Assembly: GCA_963971535.1 (NCBI GenBank)
Contig: OZ020590.1
Location: 150,276,576 to 150,340,575 of the forward strand
DNA: 64,000 nucleotides
Origin: Notolepis coatsorum
Lineage: Eukaryota; Chordata; Actinopteri; Aulopiformes; Paralepididae
Reading direction: 5' to 3'
Shown here: piece by piece, positions 34,840 to 46,329 of the stretch
Layout: every line of letters begins with the position of its first letter
How positions within the stretch are numbered: the first letter of the stretch is position 1
Made by a program: the position numbers and the translations under genes
Notes under the pieces: generated by a model
What the model was told of the DNA's origin: nothing
What the model saw: only the letters and a program-made list of their open reading frames with translations
Databases searched by the model: none

Positions 34840-35062
34840 CCTGATTACTTCTACTCTGCATTGAACATTGTACATACTGAACACTTGTGTCCACGTACGT
34901 GACTTCTACTTTTTTTTTTACTTGCTATACTTATTTTATTTTATACTTATCTATTTGTGTCTAGCACAGTCTCTGGAGCGTAACAGAAAGAAGCATTTTG
35001 TATAAAAGTATTCTGTACTTCTGTATGACAACTAATAAAGAAACTTTGAAACTTGAAACTTG
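34840..35062 (+). mobile_element. 5'-truncated L2-like LINE 3' UTR
   Basis: CTGCATTGAACATTGTACAT, AGCACAGTCTCTGGAGCGTA and AAGCATTTTGTATAAAAGTA match 48009-48199 downstream of the L2-like RT pseudogene. Both end in GAAACTT repeats (here GAAACTTTGAAACTTGAAACT). It is a truncated copy of the same family. Confidence 0.88.
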
Positions 35063-35149
35063 ATTTACTATCAACAAGCACCACGCGTTGGAACGAGCTT
35101 CGTACCATATTCCCTCACTGGCATCTTTTTGTTGTTCGGTTGCCCTTAT

Positions 35150-35220
35150 CCCTTTCTTTACTCTGAGTTTGCATGTTCAGAATCAGATATATTACCTTTC
35201 TTTACCCTGAGTTTGCATGT
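35150..35220. repeat. Two stray units of the 41/44-bp minisatellite
   Basis: CTTTCTTTACTCTGAGTTTG and TTGCATGTTCAGAATCAGAT are units of the array at 32377-33727, 1.4 kb away, with the HSE cluster and a LINE tail between. Confidence 0.85.
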
Positions 35221-35285
35221 CCTCCCTTGTGTCCTCCGTGTGGGTTTGTTCCTGCTGCCACACTATAAAGGACTCGCCTGCTACA

Positions 35286-35450
35286 GTAGGTGCACACTCC
35301 TCTGCCGTTGCCCTTGACCAAGGTACTGGCAGCATTGGAATTGGAGTTTGTCCCCCGGGGGGCCCCCCGTCTGTGGCTGAGTGGTTAGGACGGGACAAAC
35401 GCAGAGGACAAATCTCCCCCATGGGGATTCATAAAGTACAACTTAAATGA
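35286..35450 (+). mobile_element. SINE-like 3' fragment
   Basis: GTGCACACTCCTCTGCCGTT, TTGCCCTTGACCAAGGTACT, GCAGAGGACAAATC and ATGGGGATTCATAAAGTACA resemble the SINE body at 31205. The head is lost. Confidence 0.55.
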
Positions 35451-35879
35451 ACTTAGTTTAACTTCACTTAATTACAGCTCAATGAAATGGTGTGTGGATG
35501 GAAAAAAAATAGCCATCCCTGTTGCAATCCTTATCTAAATTTTTTTCATCATTGAGCTGTAACTAACACAACACAAGGATTCAGTGTCCTCTCTGGTGAC
35601 ATCACCACCGGTGGCCATATTTCAAACTCAATAACTGTCAAACTAAATGAAATGTGTGCAAAACAGTTTAGCGCCTTGGGATGTGTGTGAGATTATGTGC
35701 TAAATAAATCGGCGTTGTTTGTCGTGGCCCTTTAAGGCATTAATAGATTATTGCGTCTCTCCTGCGTTGATACACATCATCGTGCATGTCTTTATTTTAC
35801 GAGTTATGTTTTTATTGTCTTTGTGTACATTCTCTTCAATCGTCGACATGTACGACATTGACGGCAACGCCATTTCTCA
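35451..35879. other. Unassigned stretch
   Basis: GCGCCTTGGGATGTGTGTGA with TGTGCTAAATAAATCGGCG (about 35671-35715) may be a retroposon tail. No gene. Confidence 0.4.
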
Positions 35880-36145
35880 GAGGAGAAGTCTCTTATCTCA
35901 TCTGTTATTATCTTATCTTATCTGATCTTATCTTACTGTATCTGATATCTGACCTTATCTTATCTGATTTTATCTTATCTTATTTTGATTTGATCTGATC
36001 TGATCTTATCTTACTGTCTCTTATCTGATCTTATCTTACTGTATCTAATCATATCCTATCTGATTTGATCTTATTATTTTCTTTTCTTTTCTTATCTTAT
36101 CTTTTCTTATCTTATTTGACCCGTGATCTTTTCTCGTCTTATCTT
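35880..36145. repeat. Degenerate (ATCTT)n tract
   Basis: TTATC, TGATC and TCTTATC variants run for about 260 bp. It resembles an expanded and decayed tail of the LINE family at 37042 and 38400. Confidence 0.85.
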
Positions 36146-36584
36146 AAGGGAATCCTAACCCTCCATCCCAACACACACTGCACTGCACAGCACAGTTCTC
36201 TCACAATCCTTCCACTTCCACAGAACAATGCCATCACCATCATGTCCCAGCGAGAGTTAAGAGAGTTATATACCAGTTAAATTATGCACCACATCCATCA
36301 CGCTCTCCAGTGTAATGTACCCAGGAGATAAAGGATAACCCTGTTTCATACCGCAGCCCACTCACGTCTGCGGGAACAAACACACACCAGGGCCTATTGG
36401 CTCTTTTGTTTTCGACCGGCTTCCTCGTTGTCCTTTGAATAATAGAAGTGACCGCGGGGACGCGTGGAATTCTCAGGTTTACTTATACTCAGTACTCAGA
36501 AGAACCACGTTTCACGTCCTGTATCTGGTCCACTTGCTTGTGCTAAGTTGTTAGAAGACTACAATAGATTGTATTTAAAGACAT
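36146..36584. other. Unassigned stretch
   Basis: No gene recognised. Confidence 0.4.
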
Positions 36585-36812
36585 GGGCCTCTGGGTAGTG
36601 TGTAGAGGTCTAAACACCCGCCTTCCACTGCGGAAACCCAGCGGTCGATTCCCGCTGACAGCGGTCAACCTGCGGCTTGGTCGCGTCGTCCCTACGAACA
36701 CAGTGTTCGTCACGGTGGGAAGCCGGTGTGGTCCCCTGGTCGTCGCAACAGCGACTCCTACTGGTCGGGAGGCCTGTTCAGCAGGGAGGGGATCTGGGGG
36801 AGATGATGCGTT
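36585..36812 (+). mobile_element. tRNA-headed SINE fragment, plus
   Basis: GGGCCTCTGGGTAGTGTGTA (A-box region), CAGCGGTCGATTCCCGCTGA (B-box region), then TGCGGCTTGGTCGCGTCG, GGTGGGAAGCCGG and GCGACTCCTACTGGTCGG match the SINE family at 27770 and 49020. It is truncated just before the MITE. Confidence 0.75.
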
Positions 36813-36814
36813 AT

Positions 36815-37423
36815 AATCCACAGACCTTGTTGTGAGCAGTTTTATGTAGGAACTATATTCTGCTGAAGTTACACCCCCATAAAAATGAATGTGTTTCAGT
36901 AGAAAATAGTTCCTGCATGAAACTTGTCACAATAACCTCTCAATTTTTTTGGAGCCTTGAGCCACAAGCCGAGTGCCATTCAGCTCCATTGTATTGGAGT
37001 GACGGCAGACATTTCCAAAATTATTTGATTGTAGGGCAAATATAACTGAGAGGGCATACATACCCTCACCTTGCACCTTGACCTTTTTTTACACTGCCTA
37101 CTTGCCCATATGCGCATGTCCAGAGTTAATTATATTGTTCTATTGTTTACACTGCCTATTTTTATTCTATTTAAATTTTTACTTCACTGTACTATAATTC
37201 TATGACCTGTATCATGTCTTCTACTACCTCCCCTCCCCCCTCCCCATGCTGCCTGAATATCCCCAAGGGGATCAATAAAGGAATATCTCATCTTATATTA
37301 TCTTATCTTAACTAGGCAAATCACCCCCAAAACTATCTGGATGGAGAGATAGCACTCTGGGTAAGGTCAATATTTTCCATATGTATTTTTTATTTTAATT
37401 TTTTTGGTGAACTGCCCCTTTAA
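36815..37423 (-). mobile_element. TTAA-ended MITE split by a LINE
   Basis: The right end, read on the minus strand, is TTAAAGGGGCAGTTCACC, a widespread fish MITE terminus. Internal blocks TTGTTGTGAGCAGTTTTATG, AGTGCCATTCAGCTCCATTG and AGATAGCACTCTGGGTAAGG are the expected interior. The interior is broken at 37042-37314 by a LINE tail flanked by GGCAAAT direct repeats. The left terminus is missing or altered next to the SINE. Confidence 0.75.
37042..37314 (+). mobile_element. 5'-truncated LINE with ATCTT tail, copy 2
   Basis: ATAACTGAGAGGGCATACAT to CCCCAAGGGGATCAATAAAG plus ATCTTAT repeats. A 7-bp direct repeat GGCAAAT flanks it (37035-37041 and 37315-37321), the likely target-site duplication. 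Confidence 0.82.
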
Positions 37424-38399
37424 GACACTTCAGACAAAGATGAAAGTGGGAGTTAACAAATTGACTATCATGGTTGGATAAAAAAAGAAATTTCAGGATT
37501 CTAACTTGAATCTTCTACTTCTACACGTTTTTTGTTGCAGTAAGTACACCAAGTAATGGCTCAATACCCTCAGATCTATTTTCTTTAAAGCGTCCTTTGG
37601 ATATTTTCGACCTATACAGTAGACCCTATTTTTCTATCATCCGTCATCATAACGAAATCTCGTCAACTGGATGACGAATGAATGAGTTGTGTTTTCAGTT
37701 GACCGCAGCTCATGCGATATGAACATGCGGTCCATTGGCCTCTAAAGCAGCCGGCTATGTCCTTTTTAACACAGAGATGCTATTTTCTCACTGGAGGTGT
37801 AGTTTGACCGACTGTCACCTTCTCACAGAATATTTAGAATCTTTCTTCCCGGGAGGCAGCAGGTTACCATGGTGACCACTCCTCAAACACACACTCGAAC
37901 CCACAAAACAAAGTGACCGGATCCGCTTTTATTTTTCAAAAGGAAATCAATCTGTGAGGAGGACACAACAACAAATGCCAAAACAAACACGTACCTTTGA
38001 CTTACGACTGTCTGCTTTATTGAAATCTTCACAGCCGTAGTTTGTTTATGCTTCAGAAGTATGATATTTACACAAGGCCCCCAAAAGGAATGGTAGTGAA
38101 TGAGGAGCCTGACACCTGGGAGGAATGGTGGTGTTGACAGCAGACAGCAGTGGTTGATGGCCAAATCAACTCCATCAACTCTCTCAGAAGAGCTTTACTC
38201 AGTCTAACGACCAGTCTCAGAACCAGCTGGCCATGGCATATTGTTTGGACTATTGACTACTGGGTCATCTCTTTAAAATCATAACGTCATTATGTCTGCT
38301 AGCTAGGGTATTGTATATACTATTTACTTTTACTCTTTTACTCTATTCTTTTTTTTTTTAGATCTTTTTAATTTAATTTCCTATATTTATTGTAACATA
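37424..38399. other. Unassigned 1 kb
   Basis: No gene supported; small frames only. Confidence 0.4.
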
Positions 38400-38633
38400 T
38401 ATATATATTATCTCATATATACTCATCCCTTTATATTCAGATTTTATTTGATTGTTTACAGTGTTTATTCTTCTCATATTCTTTATATTCAGATAGAATT
38501 TTATTGCCTATATTTATGTCTTTCTACTATTACCCTGCCCATACCTGTACCCCCCCCCCCCCCACTCCCCATGCTGCTATAATGCACACATTTCCCCAAG
38601 GAGATCAATAAAGGAATATCTTATCTTAATTTG
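38400..38633 (+). mobile_element. LINE 3' end with ATCTT tail, copy 3
   Basis: TTCTACTATTACCCTGCCCA, C14, then TTTCCCCAAGGAGATCAATA and AAGGAATATCTTATCTTA match copies at 5844 and 37042. Confidence 0.78.
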
Positions 38634-39147
38634 TTGGTAATTTACCGCCATGTATTTGCTCCTGATGGTCATGACATGTCAACACCAAAGTTGTCTGGAA
38701 CAAAACATATAAGTGGAATTTAATCTATTTTATATTAAACTTGATTTCTACTATAAGAATAGATGAGCAAACTGCAGTTATTCAGATTGTGATTTTGAAT
38801 CAACCTAGGTTGACTGTACTTAAAGGAGGGCTTCCATCCCAAGAGGATTGTGGGATTCGACCTTTTTTGTACGTTTATTTATTCAATCTTAAAACCTTTT
38901 AGTGCTGCTAACAAAGTATATACTTAATACAAACTATGACTCATTCTGTAGACAGTATTCAGATGAGGATGACTCATAGCCATACGTCAGTTGCGTGTGT
39001 GGAGAGTTAAATACACCCTGTCCTTTCCTCCACCTACGTATTAAACTAAGCAGCATATCATGCCACGTATGCTTTGATAGAGTGGGATGCAGAGCATTTT
39101 GCCTGCAATACGACACCAACTCACAATGATCAAGATCGATGCATATA
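38634..39147. other. Unassigned stretch
   Basis: No gene recognised. Confidence 0.4.
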
Positions 39148-39330
39148 GTTCAAGTTTCAAGTTTTGTTTCATTTGTCACACATAAGGTAGGTACATTATA
39201 GTGAAATGCTTGGTTCTGTATGACCCTCCTAAATAAGTAAATCAATAAATAAATACAAAATATACAATATACAGAACCAAAATGTACAAAATGCAAAAAT
39301 GCGAAATGCAAAAATGAGGTATAGACTATA
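39148..39330 (-). mobile_element. LINE 3' end, minus orientation
   Basis: TTCAAGTTTCAAGTTTTGTT, TTTGTCACACATAAGGTAGG and TATAGTGAAATGCTTGGTTC form the reverse of a common fish LINE tail. The fragment at 62724 is related (AAGAGTTTTATTTGTCAC, ACAGTGAAATGC). Confidence 0.6.
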
Positions 39331-39333
39331 GAT

Positions 39334-39560
39334 TAGGGATGTAACGATATATTGTGACGCGATACATTGCGATACTAAAATGGGATGACGACAACAAACT
39401 GCCCTCTGGACGCTAACGGTAACGCGAATAGTTAGCAGTGAAGTTTGCTGCGAACATTATTCGCCTTGGAAAGTGAACAAAAAATAATGTACAGACTTGA
39501 AAAGAACAAGGTTATTTCTCTCTTAGAGGATATAAATCATTACAATCAATCAAATACATT
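39334..39560 (+). mobile_element. hAT-like 5' end fragment
   Basis: TAGGGATGTAACGATATATT with CGATACATTGCGATAC is a hAT-type terminus. No matching right end was found nearby, so it is truncated. Confidence 0.5.
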
Positions 39561-40128
39561 TGTGACGGCGCCTACTGCCTCTCTCCACTGACAGTTTTAT
39601 CAGATCCGCTCAGAGAGAAATCCTCTAACGCCAGAGGATCGCAGCAGAGAAGCCGAGTCTAATCTCTTAAAAGCACCCTATCGCTCCCCCGTGTCCTGTC
39701 ATCACCAGGCGGGGGTCCGGGGGGGGGGGGGGGGGGGGGGTCATTACATTACCCAGATCCTCCCGCCAGCTCCTTTCTATTTGGAGGCTCTTATCAGAGT
39801 CCAGAAGACGAGGGACAAAGCCCTTATCAGAGTCCAGAGGACGGGAGACAAAGCCCTCGCTCAGGGCTGAGGTCCAGGGCCAGGAAGGCTGGAGCCAGGG
39901 GGCGTAGCGGGGGGGCATGTGGGCGTAACGGGGGGGCCATGTGGGCGTAGCGGGGGGCCATGTGGGGCGTAGCGGGGGTTCAGAGGAGCTGTCTCGTTTT
40001 GGCCGTTCATTGTCTTGCTTTTGTTCACTGAAAAGAGCTGAAATGATCTGTGTGGACATATACTAATGGCTTCACTCCGAGATACTTTTTCTTAAAAAAA
40101 AGCCAAAAAAAACACACACACACACATT
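39561..40128. other. GC-rich unassigned stretch with G22 and short repeats
   Basis: It contains G22 (39719-39740), TTATCAGAGTCCAGARGAC repeated twice (39790, 39823), and four GGGCGTAGCGGGGGGCC-like units (39899-39976). A 130-codon minus frame (39667-40059) reads partly SEGFVSRPLDSDKGFVPRLL, a duplicated peptide. I do not recognise it and doubt it is a gene. Confidence 0.4.
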
Positions 40129-40331
40129 TACAATGGGGGAAATAAGTGTTGAACAAATCAGCATTTTGTCCCCGTAAATATATTTCCAATGTGGCCATTC
40201 AAGTGACATTTTCACCAGACTTTGGTATTAACTCAGGGAATCTAAACAGGGAATCTAAACATTAAAGTCGATACATAAATTAAGTTATGTGTAATAAAGT
40301 GGAATGACATAGGAAAAAAGTATTGAACACA

Positions 40332-40804
40332 CTAACTGGGGGCTCTTGTGAATCTGGATCTTCAGATGCTTCCACAAATGTTCAATTGGGTTTAAGTCAG
40401 GCGATTGACTGGGCCAAGTTGATTTTCTCTCTCTGAAACCAACTGCGAGTTTCCTTTGCCGTTTGCTTTGGGTCGTTGTCCTGCTGGAAGGTCCGCCCAC
40501 GTCTCATCCTCAGCATCCTTCTCTGCAACTTCTCTGTACATGGCTCCATTCATTGTTCCTTCAATGATATGAAGTCTGCCAGTACCAGGAGAGGAGAAAC
40601 AGCCCCACACCATGATACTTCCACCTCCAAACTTCACTGTTGGTACTGTTATTCTCGGGTAATGTGCAGTGCCATTTCTCCTCCAAACATGGTGTGTTGT
40701 GTGACAGCCAGAAAGTAACATTTTGGTCTCATCTGACCAGAGTAGATGCTCCCAGTAATTCACTGGCTTGTCCAAATGTTGTTTGGCAAACTTTAAACAA
40801 GCTT
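40332..40804 (-). pseudogene. Tc1-like transposase, C-terminal DDE half
   Basis: On the minus strand [20 protein letters not shown], then SDETK (first catalytic Asp), [10 protein letters not shown] and [20 protein letters not shown]. After a frameshift the DNA still spells QQDNDPK (second Asp region) and, in another frame, [18 protein letters not shown] (catalytic Glu). The DDE residues are visible but frame breaks and the LINE make it inactive. Confidence 0.92.
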
Positions 40805-41136
40805 TGATTGATTGATTGAAAACTTTATTAACAGATTGCAGAATGGGTACAATACAGTACAGCGCAATACACACAATTGTTAAGGGGATGCAGACAAGAG
40901 AAAGACTGTCAGGAGGGGTGGGGGGGAACACTGTACAACTGTACAAGCAAAACTGTACATTGGAATATTGACAACCATACTTGGTCATTTACTGTACATT
41001 GGAGGGGGTTGGGTTAGGACATTTACATGGGCCAGTTTCGAATTGCAGTCTCCCGTATAGGTGTTCTTTGAGAGTGTTTTTGAAATTGGGTAGTGATTCA
41101 CATTCCTTTACAGCTTTGGGTCGGGCGTTGGGTAGG
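40805..41136 (-). mobile_element. LINE (AATC tail), 5'-truncated, inside Tc1 transposase
   Basis: (GATT)n at 40805-40818, AACAGATTGCAGAATGGGTA and CACAATTGTTAAGGGGATGC are the reversed tail of the family at 58756-59533. Its ORF end (minus frame [20 protein letters not shown]) lies at about 41040-41126. GCTT on each side (40801-40804, 41137-41140) is a short candidate target duplication. Removing the insert rejoins the Tc1 coding sequence at this point. Confidence 0.9.
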
Positions 41137-41515
41137 GCTTCAACATGTCTTTTCTTCAGTAGTGGAGTCTTGCGGGCTGAGCGTGCACAGAGGCCATGGC
41201 GGTGGAGTGCATTGCCTATTGTCCTTTCTGTCACAGTTGTACCTGCTGCCTCCATGTCTTTCTGGAGCTCTTTCCTAGTGGTCCATGGCTCTCTGGCTAC
41301 TCTTCTAAGTATCCTTCCGACTCCCTGATCAGACATTTTGCGAGGAGCACCTGTGCATGGCCGGTTGATGATGGAGTGATGTTGCTTCCACTTATGGATA
41401 ATGCCCCTAATGGTGCTTACTGGAAGATTCTGAAGTTGTGAAATACGTCTTTAGCCAATGATTTGCAACAATCTGTTTGTGAAGGTCTCGAGAGCTCTTT
41501 GCTTTTACCCATCAT
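41137..41515 (-). pseudogene. Tc1-like transposase, N-terminal half
   Basis: Minus-strand start MMGKSKELSRP near 41515 is typical of Tc1 transposases. Further on, in another frame, [15 protein letters not shown], then [20 protein letters not shown] and [17 protein letters not shown] give the paired helix-turn-helix region. The frame runs through LLKKRHVEA, where the LINE interrupts it. At least one frameshift in the first 60 codons kills it. Confidence 0.88.
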
Positions 41516-41894
41516 TTGATGTTTCTTGTGTGGCACCTTGGTAACAAAAAAAATAAAACATTTTATAGCCCATCAATATATTCTAACCCAGTTGACATTA
41601 TTAGCACAGATAGGAGGTAGAGTTGCCTCCTAATTAGTTTTGGTTTTCAGCTAGTTCCTGGCCTTTCCTTGCTGTGGTGTACTGCTTTTTCTTAGTGTGT
41701 CCAATACTTTTTTCCTGTTTCATTCCACTTTATTACACATAACTTTATTACATATGGACTTTAATGTTTAGATTTATTGTCTGGATTTCTTGAGTTAATA
41801 CCAAAGTCTGGTGCAAATTTCGCTTGAATACGCTCATTGGAAATACATTTACTGAACAAAATGTTGATGTGTTCAATACTTATTTCCCCCACTG

Positions 41895-42296
41895 TACATT
41901 TACATTTGGTCATTTAGCTGACGCTTTCATCCGAAAAGACTTACAAGTTCTGTATGACAAGTCAGCACTGCAGGAAGGGTACAACTCTTTCAGCTGAGTA
42001 ACAATGTTCATCAAAGCAGTGGGTGCTGCAGTGTTGAGTGCAAAGTAATAGAGACATATTAGTGTAGAAGGTAGCAATATAGACAAGGAAGATGAATTAG
42101 CGGAATGCATGATAGTAGAAGACAGTAAGAAGGTTAATGTTTTCTTTTTGTTCTTTCATTTCAGATATTGATAGAAGAAGAAAACCCCTCACCCCAAAAA
42201 ACAGCAACCTTCTTACCTACCTTCTTACACACATACCAACACGTAGTAAGCAGACAGCCAGGGCACCTTTGTCATCTGAAAACAGTGCCAGATGCA
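41895..42296. other. Unassigned stretch
   Basis: TACATTTACATTTGGTCATT with TAGCTGACGCTTTCATCCGA is a phrase common in fish repeats, probably a SINE or LINE fragment. No gene. Confidence 0.35.
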
Positions 42297-42550
42297 TTCA
42301 ATCCAATCCAATCCACTTTATTTATAAAGCACATTTAAAAACAACAAAGTCGACCAAAGTGAAGTCAAACAACAAATATAACAGAGATGAAAAAGCACAC
42401 AATAAAGCATATAGGATATGTCACATAAAAAGGCAGGTCTCTGTCTTTGGCAGCTGTGTCAAAACCAAAAGCCAAAGAAGATAAATATGTTTTGAGGCGT
42501 GATTTAAACACCTGCAGTGTGGGGGCCTGCCTACCATCACTGAATGGTAA
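42297..42550 (-). pseudogene. LINE ORF2 C-terminus and 3' end
   Basis: On the minus strand the frame PFSDGRQAPTLQVFKSRLKT continues YLSSLAFGFDTAAKDRDLPF. A VFKSRLKTxLxxLAF block closes many non-LTR retrotransposon ORF2 proteins. Reversed tail ATCCAATCCAATCCACTTTA lies at 42299-42318. Confidence 0.65.
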
Positions 42551-42737
42551 AAAAAAAAACATTCACTGTAGTTTTACCTTATTGATGGTCATCAAAAGGC
42601 TTCCTCAGAGCATCCAAGATACATGACCAGCCCACGCCTTTTGTCATACAGTTCACACTGCCGGTCACCTCCCACTGAACGCTAATTATAATCATCTACA
42701 AAACAAACAAACATACTAACATACTAACAAACAACGA

Positions 42738-44187
<1,450 letters not shown>

Positions 44188-44191
<4 letters not shown>

Positions 44192-44908
44192 CTGTAGGAG
44201 CCAGGGTGCAGCACGCAGGGGGCCGGGTGATTGGTGAAGGGAGGAGACAGGTTCCTCAAAGCATGGTATTTATATCCCTGATGCAGCGTGTCTTAAAGGA
44301 AGAGTGATAGATGGACCGACTGAAAGCCTGTCACACAACATTCTCCATGGCACCGTTTCATCCCTCCGCCTTAAATGATAAAAAAATCTAAATAATCCCC
44401 GGGCCGCGTAAAAAAAGAGGCAGAGTCGGGAGGAACATGGGTTTTGTAATATATTATGTATTTATGTTCATTCACAATTCCCACTGCAGGCTTAAGAGGA
44501 ATAAAGAGATTTGGCAAGGGGGGGGGGGAGAAAATAGAAAGGATCATTCAGATCGAATTAATAGGACGTTTCTATTTTCTCACGGGGACGCCGTGTGCGT
44601 CTGTAGTAATCACTTCTTATGCTTCTCTGTGAATCTGGGTACATCGGGGAGGCCGCTACCACGTTGTTATCACCACCGTCCGACTACCAGACGCATGCCG
44701 CTGTTTAGCACCGTAGATAATATTCACACTAAAGCCAGGATCCTGAGGGACAGGAACAACAACAAAGTCAGGGCTAAATTTAGACATTCATCCACCTGAC
44801 ATATTGTATTATGTATAGCATCAGCAACATGGCTAGATCGTTTCAATTGTGTAATCATCAATTGATCATATTATATTTAGATATTTATCTAAAATGTAAT
44901 CATACATT

Positions 44909-44913
<5 letters not shown>
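44188..44913. other. Unassigned stretch
   Basis: A G11 run at 44519-44529 and no recognisable gene. A 120-codon plus frame (44437-44799) has no recognised domain. Confidence 0.4.

Positions 44914-44957
<44 letters not shown>
44914..44957. repeat. (GT)n microsatellite
   Basis: A pure GT run, about 22 units. Confidence 0.97.
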
Positions 44958-44958
<1 letters not shown>

Positions 44959-45060
44959 TTTGAGTCCATAACACACAAACAGGCCAGATGAATGAATCCC
45001 ACTGATGTGTTCACATGGTAACAAGAAGTTAATAGCACACGCACACATACACATGTGCAT

Positions 45061-45072
<12 letters not shown>

Positions 45073-45152
<80 letters not shown>
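45073..45152. repeat. (AC)n microsatellite
   Basis: About 40 AC units with an ATACAC-rich lead-in from 45044. It faces the GT run 115 bp to its left as an inverted pair that could form a hairpin. Confidence 0.97.
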
Positions 45153-45153
<1 letters not shown>

Positions 45154-45257
45154 AACACGTTCACAAATAAACATACAAGCAGACAGCCAGTGCACCTTTA
45201 TCATCTGAAATGAGTGCCAGATGCATTGTGGGAGGTGATCATCAGTGAACGGTGCAC

Positions 45258-45297
45258 CCCTCCCTCCCTCCCTCCCTCCCTCCCTCCCTCCCCCCCC
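45258..45297. repeat. (CTCC)n microsatellite
   Basis: CTCC tetranucleotides ending in C8. An irregular GAGATGGA/GATAGAGA tract follows at 45373-45430. Confidence 0.93.
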
Positions 45298-45496
45298 GTT
45301 ACAGAGCTTACGTGAGATCACCCATGCAGACATCATTCTCACCCACACAAGAAACTCATTATAGCTCAGGCAGAGATGGAGAGATAGAGAGACGGAGGGA
45401 TAGAGAGATGGAGAGATGGAGCGATAGAGCGGAGGAAAGTGGAGCAGGAGATTCTGACGTGTGAGGCGTGTTTGTCTTTTCTGGAAACGCAGGGTA

Positions 45497-45990
45497 TTTT
45501 TTTATTTTTTTTTTTACATACATTTTTATTAACATTTATAGACAAACAACACTTATACAATACTTACAATGACATCCATAACACAACAATGCACTAACTT
45601 GGGCCCCTTGAATATGGCTGCGTTCAGCCTCCCAGACCCCCATAAGAGGGACCCCCCCCTCCCGCCATCCACGCCACCCCCAGAAATAGGGCTCCCCCAC
45701 ATCCCAGGTCCGTCCCACGCGGGGCCGAGCACTCAGCGACACGGGTCCCTTGGATTTAATTGGGCCAGGCCCAGTAGAGGAGAGAGGGAAGGTACTCCCC
45801 CCCACTGAGCCAAGCCCGCTAACCTCCCACATCACCAAGCACCCCACCCCACGCACAACGACCCCGCAACATACAAGACCCCACTCACCCGGGCCAAACC
45901 GCGGAAACGCGGAAAAGACTTCTTCAAAAGTCCAGTTTAAATTATAAATCACAATGGCCGCTGGTCCCTGAAAGCTGTGGAGTTCTTTAA
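45497..45990 (-). mobile_element. Poly(A)-tailed retroposed sequence, minus
   Basis: On the minus strand GC-rich sequence (45600-45900) leads to GTTAATAAAAATGTATGTAA and an A-rich tail (45498-45515). The AATAAA signal plus poly(A) suggests a retroposed copy, perhaps of an L1-like 3' end. I do not recognise a coding domain in the 138-codon minus frame. Confidence 0.45.
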
Positions 45991-46329
45991 TTCAGAGGTA
46001 CAATTCTAAGGAAACGTCTGAAGAATATATTTTTTTATGTATTTGTAATTTTATTTTCTATTAAAGGTGCTGTAAGTGGTATTTTCTTCGTTAAAACAAG
46101 TGTTTAATAGCTCTACATTCCGACAGCCATCACTGATATAGAGTGTTTGGTCAGTAACATGGGTATCCCGGTCCTACTTTTTCCAATCAGGAGAGAGAAT
46201 CCTAGATATTTTTACTTATTGCAGGAAATCTTGCCATATTTGCTTACTGCACTGGCAGATTATTTGAATAGTTTCAAGCACATATTTGATTAAAACTAGT
46301 TTTTATTTCTTATTTTATCTCTCTCTCTT

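Larger units (their letters stand above)
40131..41894 (-). mobile_element. Tc1-like DNA transposon, split by a LINE
   Basis: The termini CAATGGGGGAAATAAGTGTT and AATACTTATTTCCCCCACTG are inverted, with about 200-bp arms sharing CCAGACTTTGGTATTAACTC and TGTGTAATAAAGTGGAATGA. TA dinucleotides flank it (40129-40130, 41895-41896), the standard Tc1/mariner target. Transposase remnants lie on the minus strand either side of a LINE at 40805-41136. Length without the LINE is about 1.43 kb, near the usual Tc1 size. Confidence 0.95.

Noticed and set aside
44914-45152. GT and AC runs as transposon termini
   Set aside because: They are an inverted pair only because both are CA/TG microsatellites; no other inverted sequence flanks them.
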